DNA of 31,118 nt, from the NCBI GenBank assembly GCA_040775095.1, contig JAXGTD010000035.1:1-31118 (forward strand), written 5' to 3'. The position numbers and the translations under genes were made by a program. Within the stretch, counting starts at the first letter, position 1, and each line of letters begins with the position of its first letter. Below the pieces are notes generated by a model. The model was given only the letters and a program-made list of their open reading frames with translations. It did not search any database and was not told the DNA's origin. Origin of the DNA: JAXGTD01 sp040775095. GTDB taxonomy: Bacteria > Pseudomonadota > Gammaproteobacteria > Chromatiales > Chromatiaceae. Positions 17,288 to 25,628 of this stretch are shown piece after piece.

Positions 17288-19318
17288 TCAGGCGGCGATA
17301 CCGGTGTGCCGCAGGAGTGCGTCGACGGTTGGCTCGCGGCCACGGAATGCGACATAGAGCTCCATGGCGTCGGCCGAGCCGCCCCGCTCGAGGATGTTTT
17401 CGCGGAAGGCGCGGCCGGACTGCTCGTCGAAGATGCCGCGCTCCTCGAATAACGAGAACGCATCGGCCGACAGGAGCTCGGCCCATTTGTAGCTGTAGTA
17501 GCCCGCCCCATAGCCGCCGGAGAAGATATGCGAGAAGCCGTGCGCGAAGCGGTTGAATGCGGGCGGTTTGAGCACGGCAACCTGGTCGCGGACCTCATCG
17601 AGGATCCGATAGATCCGTCCGCCCTGGTCGGGGTCGTATTCCAGGTGAAGGCGGAAATCGAATAGGGCGAACTCCAGCTGACGTACCATGGCCATCGCGG
17701 ACTGGAAGTTTTTCGCCGCGCGCATGCGCTGGTAGAGGTCTTCGGGGAGTCGCGCGCCGGTCTCGAAGTGACTGGCGAACAGGTCCAGCGATTCGCGTTC
17801 CCAACACCAGTTCTCCATGAATTGGCTGGGTAGCTCGACCGCGTCCCAGGGTACGCCGTTGATGCCGGCGACGGCGGGGTAATCGACGCGGGTGAGCATG
17901 TGGTGCAGGCCGTGGCCAAACTCGTGGAACAGGGTCTCGACCTCGTTGTGAGTCAGCTGCGATGGCTGGCCGTCCACGGGTGGAGTGAAGTTGCAGACCA
18001 GATAGGCCACCGGCAGCTGCTCGCGATGGCTGCTCTTGAGTCGGTTGACGCAGACATCCATCCACGCCCCGCCGCGCTTCTTCTGGCGCGCGAACGGATC
18101 GAGGAAGAACTGCGCGCGCGGCCGACCTTGCGGGTCGGTGATGCGGTAGAAGCGCACATCCGGATGCCAGGTGTCGACGTCGTCGCTCTCCTCGATGCGG
18201 ATGCCGAACAGGCGCTCGGCCACCGCGAACATCCCCGGGATCACGCGGTCGACCGGGAAGTACGGCCGCAGCTCCTCCTGGGTGATGGCGTAGCGGTGCT
18301 GGCGCAGCTTTTCGGACCAGTAGGCGAGGTCCCATGGCTGGATGTCGTCGACCCCGTGCTCGGCCCTGGCGAAGGAGCGCAGCTCGTCGAGCTCGCGCCG
18401 TGCCTGGGTCACCGAGCGCTCGGCCAGGTCGTTGAGGAACGCCATGACCTCGTCGGTCGAGCGTGCCATCTTGGGTGCAAGCGACAGCTCGGCATAATTC
18501 GCGAAGCCCAGCAGCCGCGCCCGCTCATGACGCAGCGCGAGGATCCGCTCCATGGTCTCGGTGTTGTCCCACTTGCCGCCGCCGGGGCCCTGGTCGGAGG
18601 CGCGCGTGACGTAGGCCTCGTAGACCTCGCGGCGCAGCGCGCGGTCGTCGGCATAGGTCATCACCGGCAGATAGGAGGGGAAGTCCAGGGTCAGCACCCA
18701 GCCGTCGAGGTCGCGCTCCCTGGCCTGCTGGCGCGCCAGGCCCTTGGCCGAGCTCGGCAATCCGGCGAGCCGGTCCTCGGTGCTGATCTGCTTGAACCAG
18801 GCGTTCGTCGCGTCCAGCAGATGTTCCTCGAAGGTGCTGGTCAGCCGTGTCATCTCCTGGCTAATCTCCTTGTAGCGCGCCTTCTTGTCCGCGGGCAGGT
18901 CGACGCCGGAGAGGTGGAAGTCGCGCAGCGCGTTTTCGATCAGCTTGTGTTGGGCCGGATCGAGCCCCGGGCGCGTGGACACGTGCTTGTACCCACGATA
19001 GAGGGCCTCGTTCTGGCCCACCTCGGTACCGTACTCGCTGAGCTTGGGCAGGCAGGCATTGTAGGCGGCGCGCAGCGGGTCGCTGTTCATCACGGCGTTG
19101 AGATGGCTGACCGGGGACCAGGTCCGGCTGAGGCGGTCGTCCTGTTCTTCCAGCGGGTCGATGAAGGTCTCCCAGGTGGCCTCGCCGGCACGCGCCGAGA
19201 GCTCGGCGACGAGCCGGCGACTCTGGGCGAGGACCTCGTCGACGGCCGGTTCGATATGCTCGGGCCGGATCTGGGAGAACGCCGGCAGGGCGTCGTTCTG
19301 GAGCAGCGGGTTGGTCAT
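17288..19318 (-). CDS. prlC: Oligopeptidase A (M3 family zinc metallopeptidase)
   Basis: Cytosolic zinc endopeptidase that degrades short peptides, including cleaved signal peptides. At 676 residues it is nearly the same length as E. coli OpdA (680). The zinc-binding helix HEFGH is at 465-469, with the usual extension GLHHML. The third ligand should be the Glu in the NWCWERESL region about 25-30 residues later. The N-terminus MTNPLLQNDALPAFSQI is typical of the family and decides the start at 19318; an in-frame extension to 19759 runs through the neighbouring gene and is not real. In Pseudomonas prlC is likewise next to a gamma carbonic anhydrase gene. Here a CNP1-like gene lies between them. 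Confidence 0.96.
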   Translation of the reverse strand: MTNPLLQNDALPAFSQIRPEHIEPAVDEVLAQSRRLVAELSARAGEATWETFIDPLEEQDDRLSRTWSPVSHLNAVMNSDPLRAAYNACLPKLSEYGTEVGQNEALYRGYKHVSTRPGLDPAQHKLIENALRDFHLSGVDLPADKKARYKEISQEMTRLTSTFEEHLLDATNAWFKQISTEDRLAGLPSSAKGLARQQARERDLDGWVLTLDFPSYLPVMTYADDRALRREVYEAYVTRASDQGPGGGKWDNTETMERILALRHERARLLGFANYAELSLAPKMARSTDEVMAFLNDLAERSVTQARRELDELRSFARAEHGVDDIQPWDLAYWSEKLRQHRYAITQEELRPYFPVDRVIPGMFAVAERLFGIRIEESDDVDTWHPDVRFYRITDPQGRPRAQFFLDPFARQKKRGGAWMDVCVNRLKSSHREQLPVAYLVCNFTPPVDGQPSQLTHNEVETLFHEFGHGLHHMLTRVDYPAVAGINGVPWDAVELPSQFMENWCWERESLDLFASHFETGARLPEDLYQRMRAAKNFQSAMAMVRQLEFALFDFRLHLEYDPDQGGRIYRILDEVRDQVAVLKPPAFNRFAHGFSHIFSGGYGAGYYSYKWAELLSADAFSLFEERGIFDEQSGRAFRENILERGGSADAMELYVAFRGREPTVDALLRHTGIAA

Positions 19319-19456
19319 GGGCAGAATAGTCCGTGGGGGTGAACGATCGACGCGGCGGCGGTTCCCCGCCCCGGCGTCCTCCCGCGTAGGTCGGTCTGGC
19401 GCACGCCGATTCAAGCCACTGCGCTCACCGCGTGCCCCGGCGCAAGGATCCGCCCT

Positions 19457-19477
19457 CCCGGCCCGCGATCGGCCGGG
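19457..19477 (-). terminator. GC-rich hairpin after CNP1-like gene
   Basis: A 7-bp stem CCCGGCC/GGCCGGG with a 7-base loop lies about 20 bases past the stop of the CNP1-like gene. There is no U-tract, so it may only pause transcription or stabilise the message end. Confidence 0.25.
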
Positions 19478-19499
19478 GAGCAGGCCCCTGGGTGTCGAA

Positions 19500-20072
19500 T
19501 CAATAGGTGCTGAAGCCGGTGTTGTCCTCCATCGGGACGCGACCGGTCTTGAGCAGATGCAGTTGATCCCTGGTGGAGCGCGCGACGAATTTGCGCGGGA
19601 CACAAAGGTAGTGCCGCCACAGGTCGTAGCGGTAGCGGTCGGCACCGGTCTTGTCGATGATCTGCCACTCGTCACCAACGCTGGTGGGCGCGAAGCGCCC
19701 GCCAATGCCATAGGCATAGATCTTGAATCGGCCGCTGGGCGTGCACCGAATCCCTTCATAGCTCAGGTTCTGCGCCCCGCTTTCGGATACGGTGATCAGC
19801 GTGTAGCGCACGACACCGTCGGCCCCGGTCTGCAGGCTCGGTTTGTCGATGTAATAGCGGAAACGCGCGCCCGGATCGTCGACCTTGACCTCGATGCGAT
19901 TGGCCTCGCTCGGCCAGGGTGGCAGGCGCAGCGATTGCTCCTTCCATGCCTCCCCGTCTCTGATGCTCGATGGTGGGGCCGGCTCGGCATCGTTGACGAA
20001 GGGGCCCTCGGCCCGCGTCGGGCCCGGCAGGGTCAAGAGTGAAGCGGTGATCAGGGCGAAAATGGCTCGCAT
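19500..20072 (-). CDS. Secreted CNP1-like family protein
   Basis: Protein of 190 residues with a signal peptide (MRAIFALITASLLTLPGPTRA). The mature part matches the CNP1-like pattern: an acidic linker, LRLPPWPSEANRIEVKVD, FRYYIDKPSL, VRYTLITVSESGAQNLSYEG, IRCTPSGRFKIYAYG and WRHYLCVPRKF. Two cysteines (in IRCTP and YLCVP) could form a disulfide. The family was named after a neisserial antigen-like protein; its function is unknown and it is presumably periplasmic. AGGAGG lies 9 bases before the ATG. It is divergent from the carbonic anhydrase gene, with 143 bases between starts. Confidence 0.88.
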   Translation of the reverse strand: MRAIFALITASLLTLPGPTRAEGPFVNDAEPAPPSSIRDGEAWKEQSLRLPPWPSEANRIEVKVDDPGARFRYYIDKPSLQTGADGVVRYTLITVSESGAQNLSYEGIRCTPSGRFKIYAYGIGGRFAPTSVGDEWQIIDKTGADRYRYDLWRHYLCVPRKFVARSTRDQLHLLKTGRVPMEDNTGFSTY

Positions 20073-20215
20073 GGCGCGCGGCCTCCTGCGTGAAAGGAGA
20101 GACGACGCAGCATAGCAGACCGGTCACCTGAGGGCAGGGAGTCGCCCGGCCGAACCGGCCCCCGGCGTGGTAAGATCATGGGTCGTACCCAGAGTCGTTG
20201 TCGCGGGGACTTCCA

Positions 20216-20755
20216 ATGAACAATGTGCGCAGCTACCAGGGCCTTGACCCACGAATTGCCGCAGACGCCTGGATTGACGAAACGGCCGTGGTGATCGGCA
20301 ACGTCAGGCTCGGACCCCAGTCGTCGATCTGGCCCATGGCGGTGGTGCGCGGAGACATTCACCGCATCGAGATCGGGGCCGGCACCAATGTGCAGGACGG
20401 CAGCATTCTGCATGTCTCCCACAACAGTCGTTTCCTGCCGGGTGGTGCCCCGACGATCCTGCATGATCGGATCACCGTCGGCCACCAGGCGATGCTTCAT
20501 GGCTGCGAGATCCAGGAACGGTGTCTGATCGGCATCGGCGCCCGGGTGCTCGACCGTGCCGTGCTCAAGCCTCGGACCATGCTCGCCGCTGGCGCATTGG
20601 TGCCGCCGGGCAAGGTGCTCGAGGGTGGTTACATGTATGTTGGAGCGCCGGCGAAACGGGTGCGCACATTGACCGACCTGGAGCTCGAGTACCTCGACTA
20701 TGCCGCCGAGCATTATATCGAGCTGGCGATCAAGCACCGCGCGACCGCGGCCTGA
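20216..20755 (+). CDS. Gamma-class carbonic anhydrase family protein (YrdA-like)
   Basis: Left-handed beta-helix protein of 179 residues built from hexapeptide repeats, expected to trimerise in the cytoplasm. The metal-ligand histidines of the family are visible as His66 (GSILHVSH), His90 (ITVGH) and His95 (MLHGC), with the typical five-residue spacing of the last two. Arg45-Gly-Asp47 (VVRGDIHRIEIG) is also conserved. Bacterial YrdA-like members often have weak or no measured carbonic anhydrase activity, so activity is not certain. ATG 20216 was preferred to an in-frame TTG 18 bases upstream because the usual NNVRSYQGL-type N-terminus starts here. Confidence 0.92.
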   Translation: MNNVRSYQGLDPRIAADAWIDETAVVIGNVRLGPQSSIWPMAVVRGDIHRIEIGAGTNVQDGSILHVSHNSRFLPGGAPTILHDRITVGHQAMLHGCEIQERCLIGIGARVLDRAVLKPRTMLAAGALVPPGKVLEGGYMYVGAPAKRVRTLTDLELEYLDYAAEHYIELAIKHRATAA

Positions 20756-20853
20756 TCCCCCTGCGGAAGAAGCGGCATGCTGCGATATGTCATGGTGTCG
20801 ATCCCCGGGCCTCGGCCATGCTGCGCCGCACCCTCCCGGAGCACCGACAGCTG

Positions 20854-21486
20854 ATGGCCTCACCCCGCACGACACGACCCCTGCTCATCGCGCTGATCCT
20901 CGTGCTCAGCGCCCTGTTGGTCTGGCTGACCTGGGCCTGGGGGCCGGCCGAGGAGCCGCAAACGGCGGACGGCGTCGAGGCACTGGCGGCGGTGCCAACC
21001 GGCGGCGACTTCAGCCTGCATTCCTGGAAGGGGCCGCTGAGCCTGGCGGATCTGCGCGGCAAGCTGACACTAATCTATTTCGGCTACACCTGGTGTCCGG
21101 ACATCTGCCCGACGAATCTCGCCATCCTCGCGCTCGCGCTGCGCCAGCTGACCCCCGCCGAACGGGCACGGGTGCAGGTGCTGTTCGTCAGCGTGGACCC
21201 CGAGCGCGATAGCGTCGAGCGCCTCAAGGAGTATACGGCGTACTTCCACCCCGATATCCTGGGTGTAACCGGCAGCGAGGCCGAGGTCGCCGCCGCGGCG
21301 AAGGCCTACGGTGCGGCCTATCGGCGCTCGGAGGGCGCCGACTCGGCCATGGGTTACGTGGTCGATCATTCGGCCTACACCTATGTCGTGGACCCGAAGG
21401 GCGCCCTGGTGGCGCGTTTGGATCATGCGACGCCCTCGGAGGAGATCGCCGCAATGATTCGCGCACGATTGGCCGAGGCACATTGA
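20854..21486 (+). CDS. Sco1/SenC/PrrC copper chaperone
   Basis: Membrane-anchored thioredoxin-fold protein of 210 residues that helps assemble the CuA centre of cytochrome c oxidase or reduces its thiols. One N-terminal TM (about 9-29) places the domain in the periplasm. Copper ligands are Cys81 and Cys85 in YTWCPDICPTN and His172 in VVDHSAYTYVVDP. The strand LFVSVDPERD is family-typical. Start choice is uncertain: ATG 20818, 12 codons upstream, would only lengthen the cytoplasmic tail, and neither has a strong ribosome site. A PCuAC chaperone gene follows 70 bases later, a common partnership in copper delivery to oxidases. Confidence 0.94.
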   Translation: MASPRTTRPLLIALILVLSALLVWLTWAWGPAEEPQTADGVEALAAVPTGGDFSLHSWKGPLSLADLRGKLTLIYFGYTWCPDICPTNLAILALALRQLTPAERARVQVLFVSVDPERDSVERLKEYTAYFHPDILGVTGSEAEVAAAAKAYGAAYRRSEGADSAMGYVVDHSAYTYVVDPKGALVARLDHATPSEEIAAMIRARLAEAH

Positions 21487-21556
21487 CGCTGCCGTTTCGG
21501 CGCTGCCGCCGGTGAGCGTCCGTCCTGTTTCGATACTTGTGGTAAGGGGTAAGATC

Positions 21557-22063
21557 ATGCGGTTCCCATTCGTTTTCGCGGCAATCGTTGCGGCCTGCAG
21601 CTCGGTTCATGCATGGGCCGCCGGCGCGGCCGATGCCCTCGTCGTTGTTGAGCCCTACACGCGCGCGGTCCCACCCGGTCAGCCCAACAGCGCCGTGTTC
21701 ATGCAGATCACCAACGGCGCGGACGCGGATCATATACTGGTGTCCGCGGCCAGTCCGGCGGCACAGGCGGTCGAGCTGCATACCCATCGCCTGGAAGATG
21801 GCATGATGAAGATGCGCCGGGTGGAGCAGATCGAGCTGCCCGCCGGTGAGTCGGTGATGCTCAAGCCGGGGGGGTTGCACGTGATGCTGATCGGTCTCAA
21901 GCAGGGGCTCGTGCCGGGGGACGAGGTCGAGGTGACGCTGACCCTTGACGATGGCAGCCAGACGACCCTGGTCGCGCCGGTGCGCGAGATCGGCATGATG
22001 CCGATGCACGGGGCGTCGAGCCCGCATGACCCGGGTGATGGATCGCAGGGGATGTCGCACTGA
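21557..22063 (+). CDS. PCuAC periplasmic copper chaperone
   Basis: Secreted Cu(I) chaperone of 168 residues, with a signal peptide ending near AWA (about 19-21). The diagnostic copper site H-x10-M-x21-H-x-M is exact: His75, Met86, His108 and Met110 (ELHTHRLEDGMMKMR ... GGLHVML). The C-terminal tail is Met/His-rich (MMPMHG ... GMSH) and may bind extra copper, as in some relatives. It works with Sco to load the CuA site of cytochrome c oxidase. GGGGTAAGATC precedes the ATG. The next gene starts within 50 bases, so an operon is likely. Confidence 0.95.
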   Translation: MRFPFVFAAIVAACSSVHAWAAGAADALVVVEPYTRAVPPGQPNSAVFMQITNGADADHILVSAASPAAQAVELHTHRLEDGMMKMRRVEQIELPAGESVMLKPGGLHVMLIGLKQGLVPGDEVEVTLTLDDGSQTTLVAPVREIGMMPMHGASSPHDPGDGSQGMSH

Positions 22064-22112
22064 GGCCGGCGCTGCCTCCTGCCATGCATCCCGGCGGCAT
22101 GGGCGTTGCGCG

Positions 22113-23192
22113 GTGACACGGTTCCCGCACGAGACCGGCCGGTTTCGCGACGCCTTCGTGGGCGGGCTCACCCGTCTGCTGCGTGACGACGCGGGACTCG
22201 GCGCGTTCATTCTGGTGTTGAACAACGCGCTGTTTGACGAGCAGGTCCATGCTCGGCTGCGCGATGACCTCAGGCGGCGTTTTGATTCCTTGGCGCGCGA
22301 CTGCGCCGACCGGCTGGCGCGGGGCGCCGACCCCGACGCGCCAGCCGATGACCTGCTGGTGTTTCTCAAGCTCATGGCGATCGGCTTCGAGCGCTTCGCG
22401 CCCACCCGCTATCGGCAGGCAGGACCCTGGGAGGTCCAGTACAACCCGTTGCGGGCCTTGCGTCCGACGCGGGTGGCGGGCCAGATGCCCACGGGCAATC
22501 GGGCGCCGTTCGATCCGTCCGGTTTTCACTTCGACAAGCCGTTCCTGCGCAGGGAGGCGTTCTGGAGCGGCCAGCTCGATGGCGTCGCGGTGGAGCTGTT
22601 GTTCAACAAGTTCCCGTTCATCGAGTCGCACGCGTTGCTGGTGCCGGAGCGAGACGCGCGGCGTGCGCAGTGGCTGGAGCCACGCGATCATCAGCTGGCC
22701 TGGGGCCTGGTCACGCAATGGGCGGAGGGCCTCGGCGGCATTGGTCTGGGCTACAACAGCTACGGTGCCTCGGCATCGATCAACCATCTGCACTTTCAGT
22801 TGTTCGTGCGGGAACGGCCGCTGCCGGTGGAGCGGGCGCAATGGGTACAGCGCGGCGGCGCCGAGCCCTTTCCGGCCGAGTGCCTGCTGCTCAACGATCC
22901 CGCCGCGGCGTGGGACTGGATCGACCGGACCCAACGCGCCGGAATCAGTTTCAATCTGCTCTACCGTCCGGGCCAACTCTACGCGCTGCCCAGGGTGCGC
23001 CAGGGCGATCCGGCGCTGCCCGCCACGGGCGGGGCGCTGGCCTGGTATGAGATGGCCGGCGGCGTTCTCGCGTTCGACGCGGGCGCCTTCGAAGGGCTCT
23101 CGCCAGACTGGATCACGACACGGCTGAGGGCGTCCAGGGTGCCGTCTGACTCACCGCGATCGGCCATCGCCCAGCCCCCGGGTAATCATTAG
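22113..23192 (+). CDS. HIT-superfamily phosphorylase-like protein (GalT / Ap4A phosphorylase type)
   Basis: Protein of about 359 residues resembling the GalT/Ap4A-phosphorylase/GDP-hexose phosphorylase branch of the HIT fold. The catalytic-type motif is INHLHFQLFV, with His225-Leu-His227-Phe-Gln229 (HxHxQ). It is preceded by the substrate-side motif ELLFNKFPFIESHALLVPE and by VQYNPLRALRP. These enzymes form a nucleotidyl-histidine and split dinucleotides or NDP-sugars. The substrate here cannot be named. The GTG at 22113 is a tentative start; in-frame ATGs at 22026 and 22038 would overlap the PCuAC gene, and no option has a good ribosome site. Its position between copper chaperone and cytochrome genes is unusual. 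Confidence 0.7.
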   Translation: MTRFPHETGRFRDAFVGGLTRLLRDDAGLGAFILVLNNALFDEQVHARLRDDLRRRFDSLARDCADRLARGADPDAPADDLLVFLKLMAIGFERFAPTRYRQAGPWEVQYNPLRALRPTRVAGQMPTGNRAPFDPSGFHFDKPFLRREAFWSGQLDGVAVELLFNKFPFIESHALLVPERDARRAQWLEPRDHQLAWGLVTQWAEGLGGIGLGYNSYGASASINHLHFQLFVRERPLPVERAQWVQRGGAEPFPAECLLLNDPAAAWDWIDRTQRAGISFNLLYRPGQLYALPRVRQGDPALPATGGALAWYEMAGGVLAFDAGAFEGLSPDWITTRLRASRVPSDSPRSAIAQPPGNH

Positions 23193-23226
23193 GGCCGGGC
23201 CCGTGGCCAAGTGGCTAAGCCCAAGT

Positions 23227-23256
23227 TTGACCAATATGGTGAAACTCTGATATACA
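23227..23256 (+). promoter_or_regulatory. Probable sigma70-type promoter for cytochrome c4
   Basis: TTGACC (23227-23232) and TATACA (23251-23256) are separated by 18 bases, a near-consensus pair about 100 bases before the cytochrome start. The surrounding AT-richer stretch is unusual for the window. The cytochrome gene may therefore be transcribed on its own. Confidence 0.55.
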
Positions 23257-23352
23257 TGTGCGGATTTTTCGGGTCCCGAGGTTTGGTTCTCCGGCGTGCG
23301 ACGGGGCGCTATCCAAAGACCGTGCAAACAGTCAACACCAACGGTAGCCATC

Positions 23353-23997
23353 ATGAAGACATTGCTGATCACGGGTCTCCTCGCAACTACCCTCGCCACG
23401 CCGGCCTTCGCCACCGAACAGGCGCATGGTGCGCAGTCCGCTGGCGATCTGGAAAAAGGCAAGGAGAAGGCTGGGCAGATCTGCCAGGCCTGTCATGGCC
23501 TGGACGGGAATGGGGTGCCGGGCCAGCCCGTTTGGCCGAAGCTCGCGGGCCAGCACCCGGACTATATCTACAAGCAGCTGACCAACTTCAAGAATAACGA
23601 CCGTTCGAACGCGCAGATGACGCCGATGGCGTTGCCGCTCAGCGACGAAGAGATGCGCGACCTGGCCGTCTATTATGCGTCCTTGCCGCAATCCGGGGGT
23701 GCCCCGGACCCGGAGCTGGCCGTGCTCGGGGAGACCATCTTCCGCGCGGGCAACCCGCAGTCGGGCGTGCCCGCCTGCAGCGGCTGCCACGGTCCGGACG
23801 GATTGGGCAGCAACCTCGCGAAGTTCCCTCGTATCTCCGGACAGCACTCGGAGTACACTGACCAGACCCTGAAGCTGTTTCGTGCGACGGAGCGCAAGAA
23901 CGATCCCAACGGGATGATGCGCGGTGTGGCGGCACGCATGACCGACCAGGAGATCGCCGCGGTGTCGGCCTATGTCGAAGGGCTCAGCAGCCAATAG
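23353..23997 (+). CDS. Cytochrome c4 (dihaem)
   Basis: Periplasmic electron carrier of 214 residues with a cleavable signal peptide (MKTLLITGLLATTLATPAFA). Two haem c sites mark the two homologous domains: CQACH at 44-48 and CSGCH at 142-146. Axial methionine candidates lie in NAQMTPMALPLSDEEM and in NDPNGMMRGVAARMTDQE, as in Pseudomonas and Azotobacter c4. It typically carries electrons from the bc1 complex to a cbb3 or other haem-copper oxidase. This links it with the Sco and PCuAC genes upstream, although the oxidase is not in the window. A strong terminator follows. Confidence 0.95.
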   Translation: MKTLLITGLLATTLATPAFATEQAHGAQSAGDLEKGKEKAGQICQACHGLDGNGVPGQPVWPKLAGQHPDYIYKQLTNFKNNDRSNAQMTPMALPLSDEEMRDLAVYYASLPQSGGAPDPELAVLGETIFRAGNPQSGVPACSGCHGPDGLGSNLAKFPRISGQHSEYTDQTLKLFRATERKNDPNGMMRGVAARMTDQEIAAVSAYVEGLSSQ

Positions 23998-24024
23998 GCC
24001 CCCCGGTCGGTGCCTCGATCATCG

Positions 24025-24057
24025 CGACAAGGCGGCCCACGGGCCGTCTTGTCGTTT
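24025..24057 (+). terminator. Strong intrinsic terminator after cytochrome c4
   Basis: A 14-bp arm (CGACAAGGCGGCCC) pairs with GGGCCGTCTTGTCG, with one G-U wobble, then TTT. It begins 28 bases after the cytochrome stop. The long GC stem with adjoining T residues is a classic Rho-independent terminator. Because the arms are near-symmetrical and carry A/C on the left, it is best for plus-strand transcripts. Confidence 0.8.
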
Positions 24058-24118
24058 GTGCTGCGCTGCGATCGCCCCACATTCGGTCCGTGCCTCTCAC
24101 GCCATGTAACCGGCCGCT

Positions 24119-24874
24119 ATGCAGCACATTCGTCTGCTCAGCTACAACATCCAGGGCGGCATCGACAGTAGCCGCTACCGTGACTACCTGGCCAACGGTT
24201 GGAAGCACCTGCTGCCCCACGGCGAACGGCTGCGAAATCTCTCACGCATCGGTGCCCAACTGCAGGGCTACGACATCGTCGGCCTGCAGGAGGTCGACTC
24301 GGGCAGTCTGCGCAGCGGCTATGTGGATCAGACCGAATTCTTGGCAGACGAGGCGGGCTATCCGCACTGGCTCAAGCAGGTAAATCGCGATCTCGGGCAA
24401 TTGGCCCAGCACAGCAACGGCCTGTTGAGCCGGCTGCGTCCCGTCAAATTCAAAGAGCACAAGCTCCCCGGTCTGCCGGGGCGTGGCGCGTTGATGGCGG
24501 AGTTCCGGACCAGCAGCGGCGACCCACTCGCCGTCGGTGTGCTGCACCTGGCCCTGGGATGGCGGGCCCGGCGGCGCCAACTCGACTATCTCACCGCCCT
24601 GGCGGCCGAGTATCGATTCATCGTTCTGATGGGCGATTTCAACTGCGGCTGTAATTCGCGCTCGTTGCGCGAGGCCGTTGCGGCGGCAAATCTGCGCGGC
24701 CTCGATTGCGAGTTGAAGACCTACCCGAGCTGGCGTCCGCGGCAAAATCTCGACCACATCCTCGTGTCACCCGAGTTGCGTATCGTCGGTGCCCGTGTGG
24801 TCGACTACGCGCTCTCCGACCACCTGCCGATCAGTATGGAAATCGCGCTGCCCGACGGCGTTGCGGCGCTGTGA
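24119..24874 (+). CDS. Endonuclease/exonuclease/phosphatase (EEP) family protein
   Basis: Metal-dependent phosphoesterase-fold protein of 251 residues without a signal peptide. All core motifs are intact: Asn10 in LLSYNIQGG, Glu58 in GLQEVD, His143 in GVLHLALG, Asp173 and Asn175 in LMGDFN, and Asp212, Asp234 and His235 in LDHILVS and LSDHLPI. The fold covers DNA repair nucleases, phosphatases and sphingomyelinases. The short length and lack of DNA-repair hallmarks leave the substrate open. It stands alone after the cytochrome terminator and converges on the next minus-strand gene, 38 bases away. Confidence 0.9.
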   Translation: MQHIRLLSYNIQGGIDSSRYRDYLANGWKHLLPHGERLRNLSRIGAQLQGYDIVGLQEVDSGSLRSGYVDQTEFLADEAGYPHWLKQVNRDLGQLAQHSNGLLSRLRPVKFKEHKLPGLPGRGALMAEFRTSSGDPLAVGVLHLALGWRARRRQLDYLTALAAEYRFIVLMGDFNCGCNSRSLREAVAAANLRGLDCELKTYPSWRPRQNLDHILVSPELRIVGARVVDYALSDHLPISMEIALPDGVAAL

Positions 24875-24912
24875 CTCACCACCGCGCGCCGGTGTCGCGG
24901 CCCCGACGTGGA

Positions 24913-25536
24913 TCAATCCTGCACGTAGAAGAAGCCCCAAGGGCCGACGGCGGTCTGCGCCAGCAGTTCGAGCAACCCAGGCAGGGGCGCCGCCTCGCCG
25001 GGGAACACCTCCTCGATGCACAGGAATATCCGGCCCAGGCCCGCCTGCTGGCGCCAGTCCCAGTCCCAGGCCGGACTCGTGTGCTTGCACGAGCGGCAGC
25101 CGAGCGCCGGCGATACACTGGGCAGCCAGGTGGAGGCCTGTTCGCGCCATTCCTGTAGCGGCTTGCCGCAGACCGCGCAACGCGGCGGCCGGCTGTTGCG
25201 CCCGGCGCGGAGTTGGGGTCGTGGGAAGGGGCCGTCCACACGGATGTGGCAGAACCCATGCGCGGCCCCGCGCTCGGGTTCGGGTGCGAGCTGGACCGCA
25301 CAGCCGGTGAAGGCCACCAGCTGCAGGAAGCGATCGCCCACGCTGAATCCATCCGTGCCATTGCGTAGCGGCTCGCCTGCCAGAGCGCCGTCGGCAATGG
25401 CTTGACGCAGCGTTTTTGGGTCTGGCGCGGCCTGGGCATCGACGGGGGTGAGCACAAGCCGACCCGTGTGCAGGGGCATGGGCATCGGTGGGTCGTGGAT
25501 CGACGTGGTTGCGTGGAACCCCCAAGAGTCTACCAT
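24913..25536 (-). CDS. Unknown protein with a four-cysteine zinc-ribbon-like site
   Basis: I do not recognise this family. The 207-residue cytoplasmic-looking protein has paired cysteines Cys120-x2-Cys123 (PRCAVCGK) and Cys147-x2-Cys150 (LGCRSCKH), spaced like a zinc ribbon. The C-terminal third is rich in aromatic residues (SPAWDWDWRQQAG, GPWGFFYVQD). The N-terminal part is mixed alpha/beta (FLQLVAFTGCAVQL, GFCHIRVDGPF). Codon bias matches its neighbours over the whole length, which supports a real gene. The start is uncertain; Met18 or Met20 (25485 or 25479) would also fit. It is divergent from the amidotransferase gene, with 92 bases between starts. A binding or regulatory role is possible but unproven. 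Confidence 0.7.
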   Translation of the reverse strand: MVDSWGFHATTSIHDPPMPMPLHTGRLVLTPVDAQAAPDPKTLRQAIADGALAGEPLRNGTDGFSVGDRFLQLVAFTGCAVQLAPEPERGAAHGFCHIRVDGPFPRPQLRAGRNSRPPRCAVCGKPLQEWREQASTWLPSVSPALGCRSCKHTSPAWDWDWRQQAGLGRIFLCIEEVFPGEAAPLPGLLELLAQTAVGPWGFFYVQD

Positions 25537-25628
25537 GGTCCCAGCAGCGGTAGGCTGGCGGTGCCTTCGCGGTTTTTTGTTGGATCGGTCGGACTGACGC
25601 CACGGTGGCGGGGAGCAGGAGCGTTCAG

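Noticed and set aside
17900..19342. 480-codon plus-strand frame opposite prlC
   Set aside because: prlC has the intact HEFGH site and full family length; the opposite frame has no recognisable motif.
23211..23597. Plus-strand frame starting before cytochrome c4
   Set aside because: Its first codons cover the promoter region and the rest overlaps the signal peptide and first haem site in another frame.
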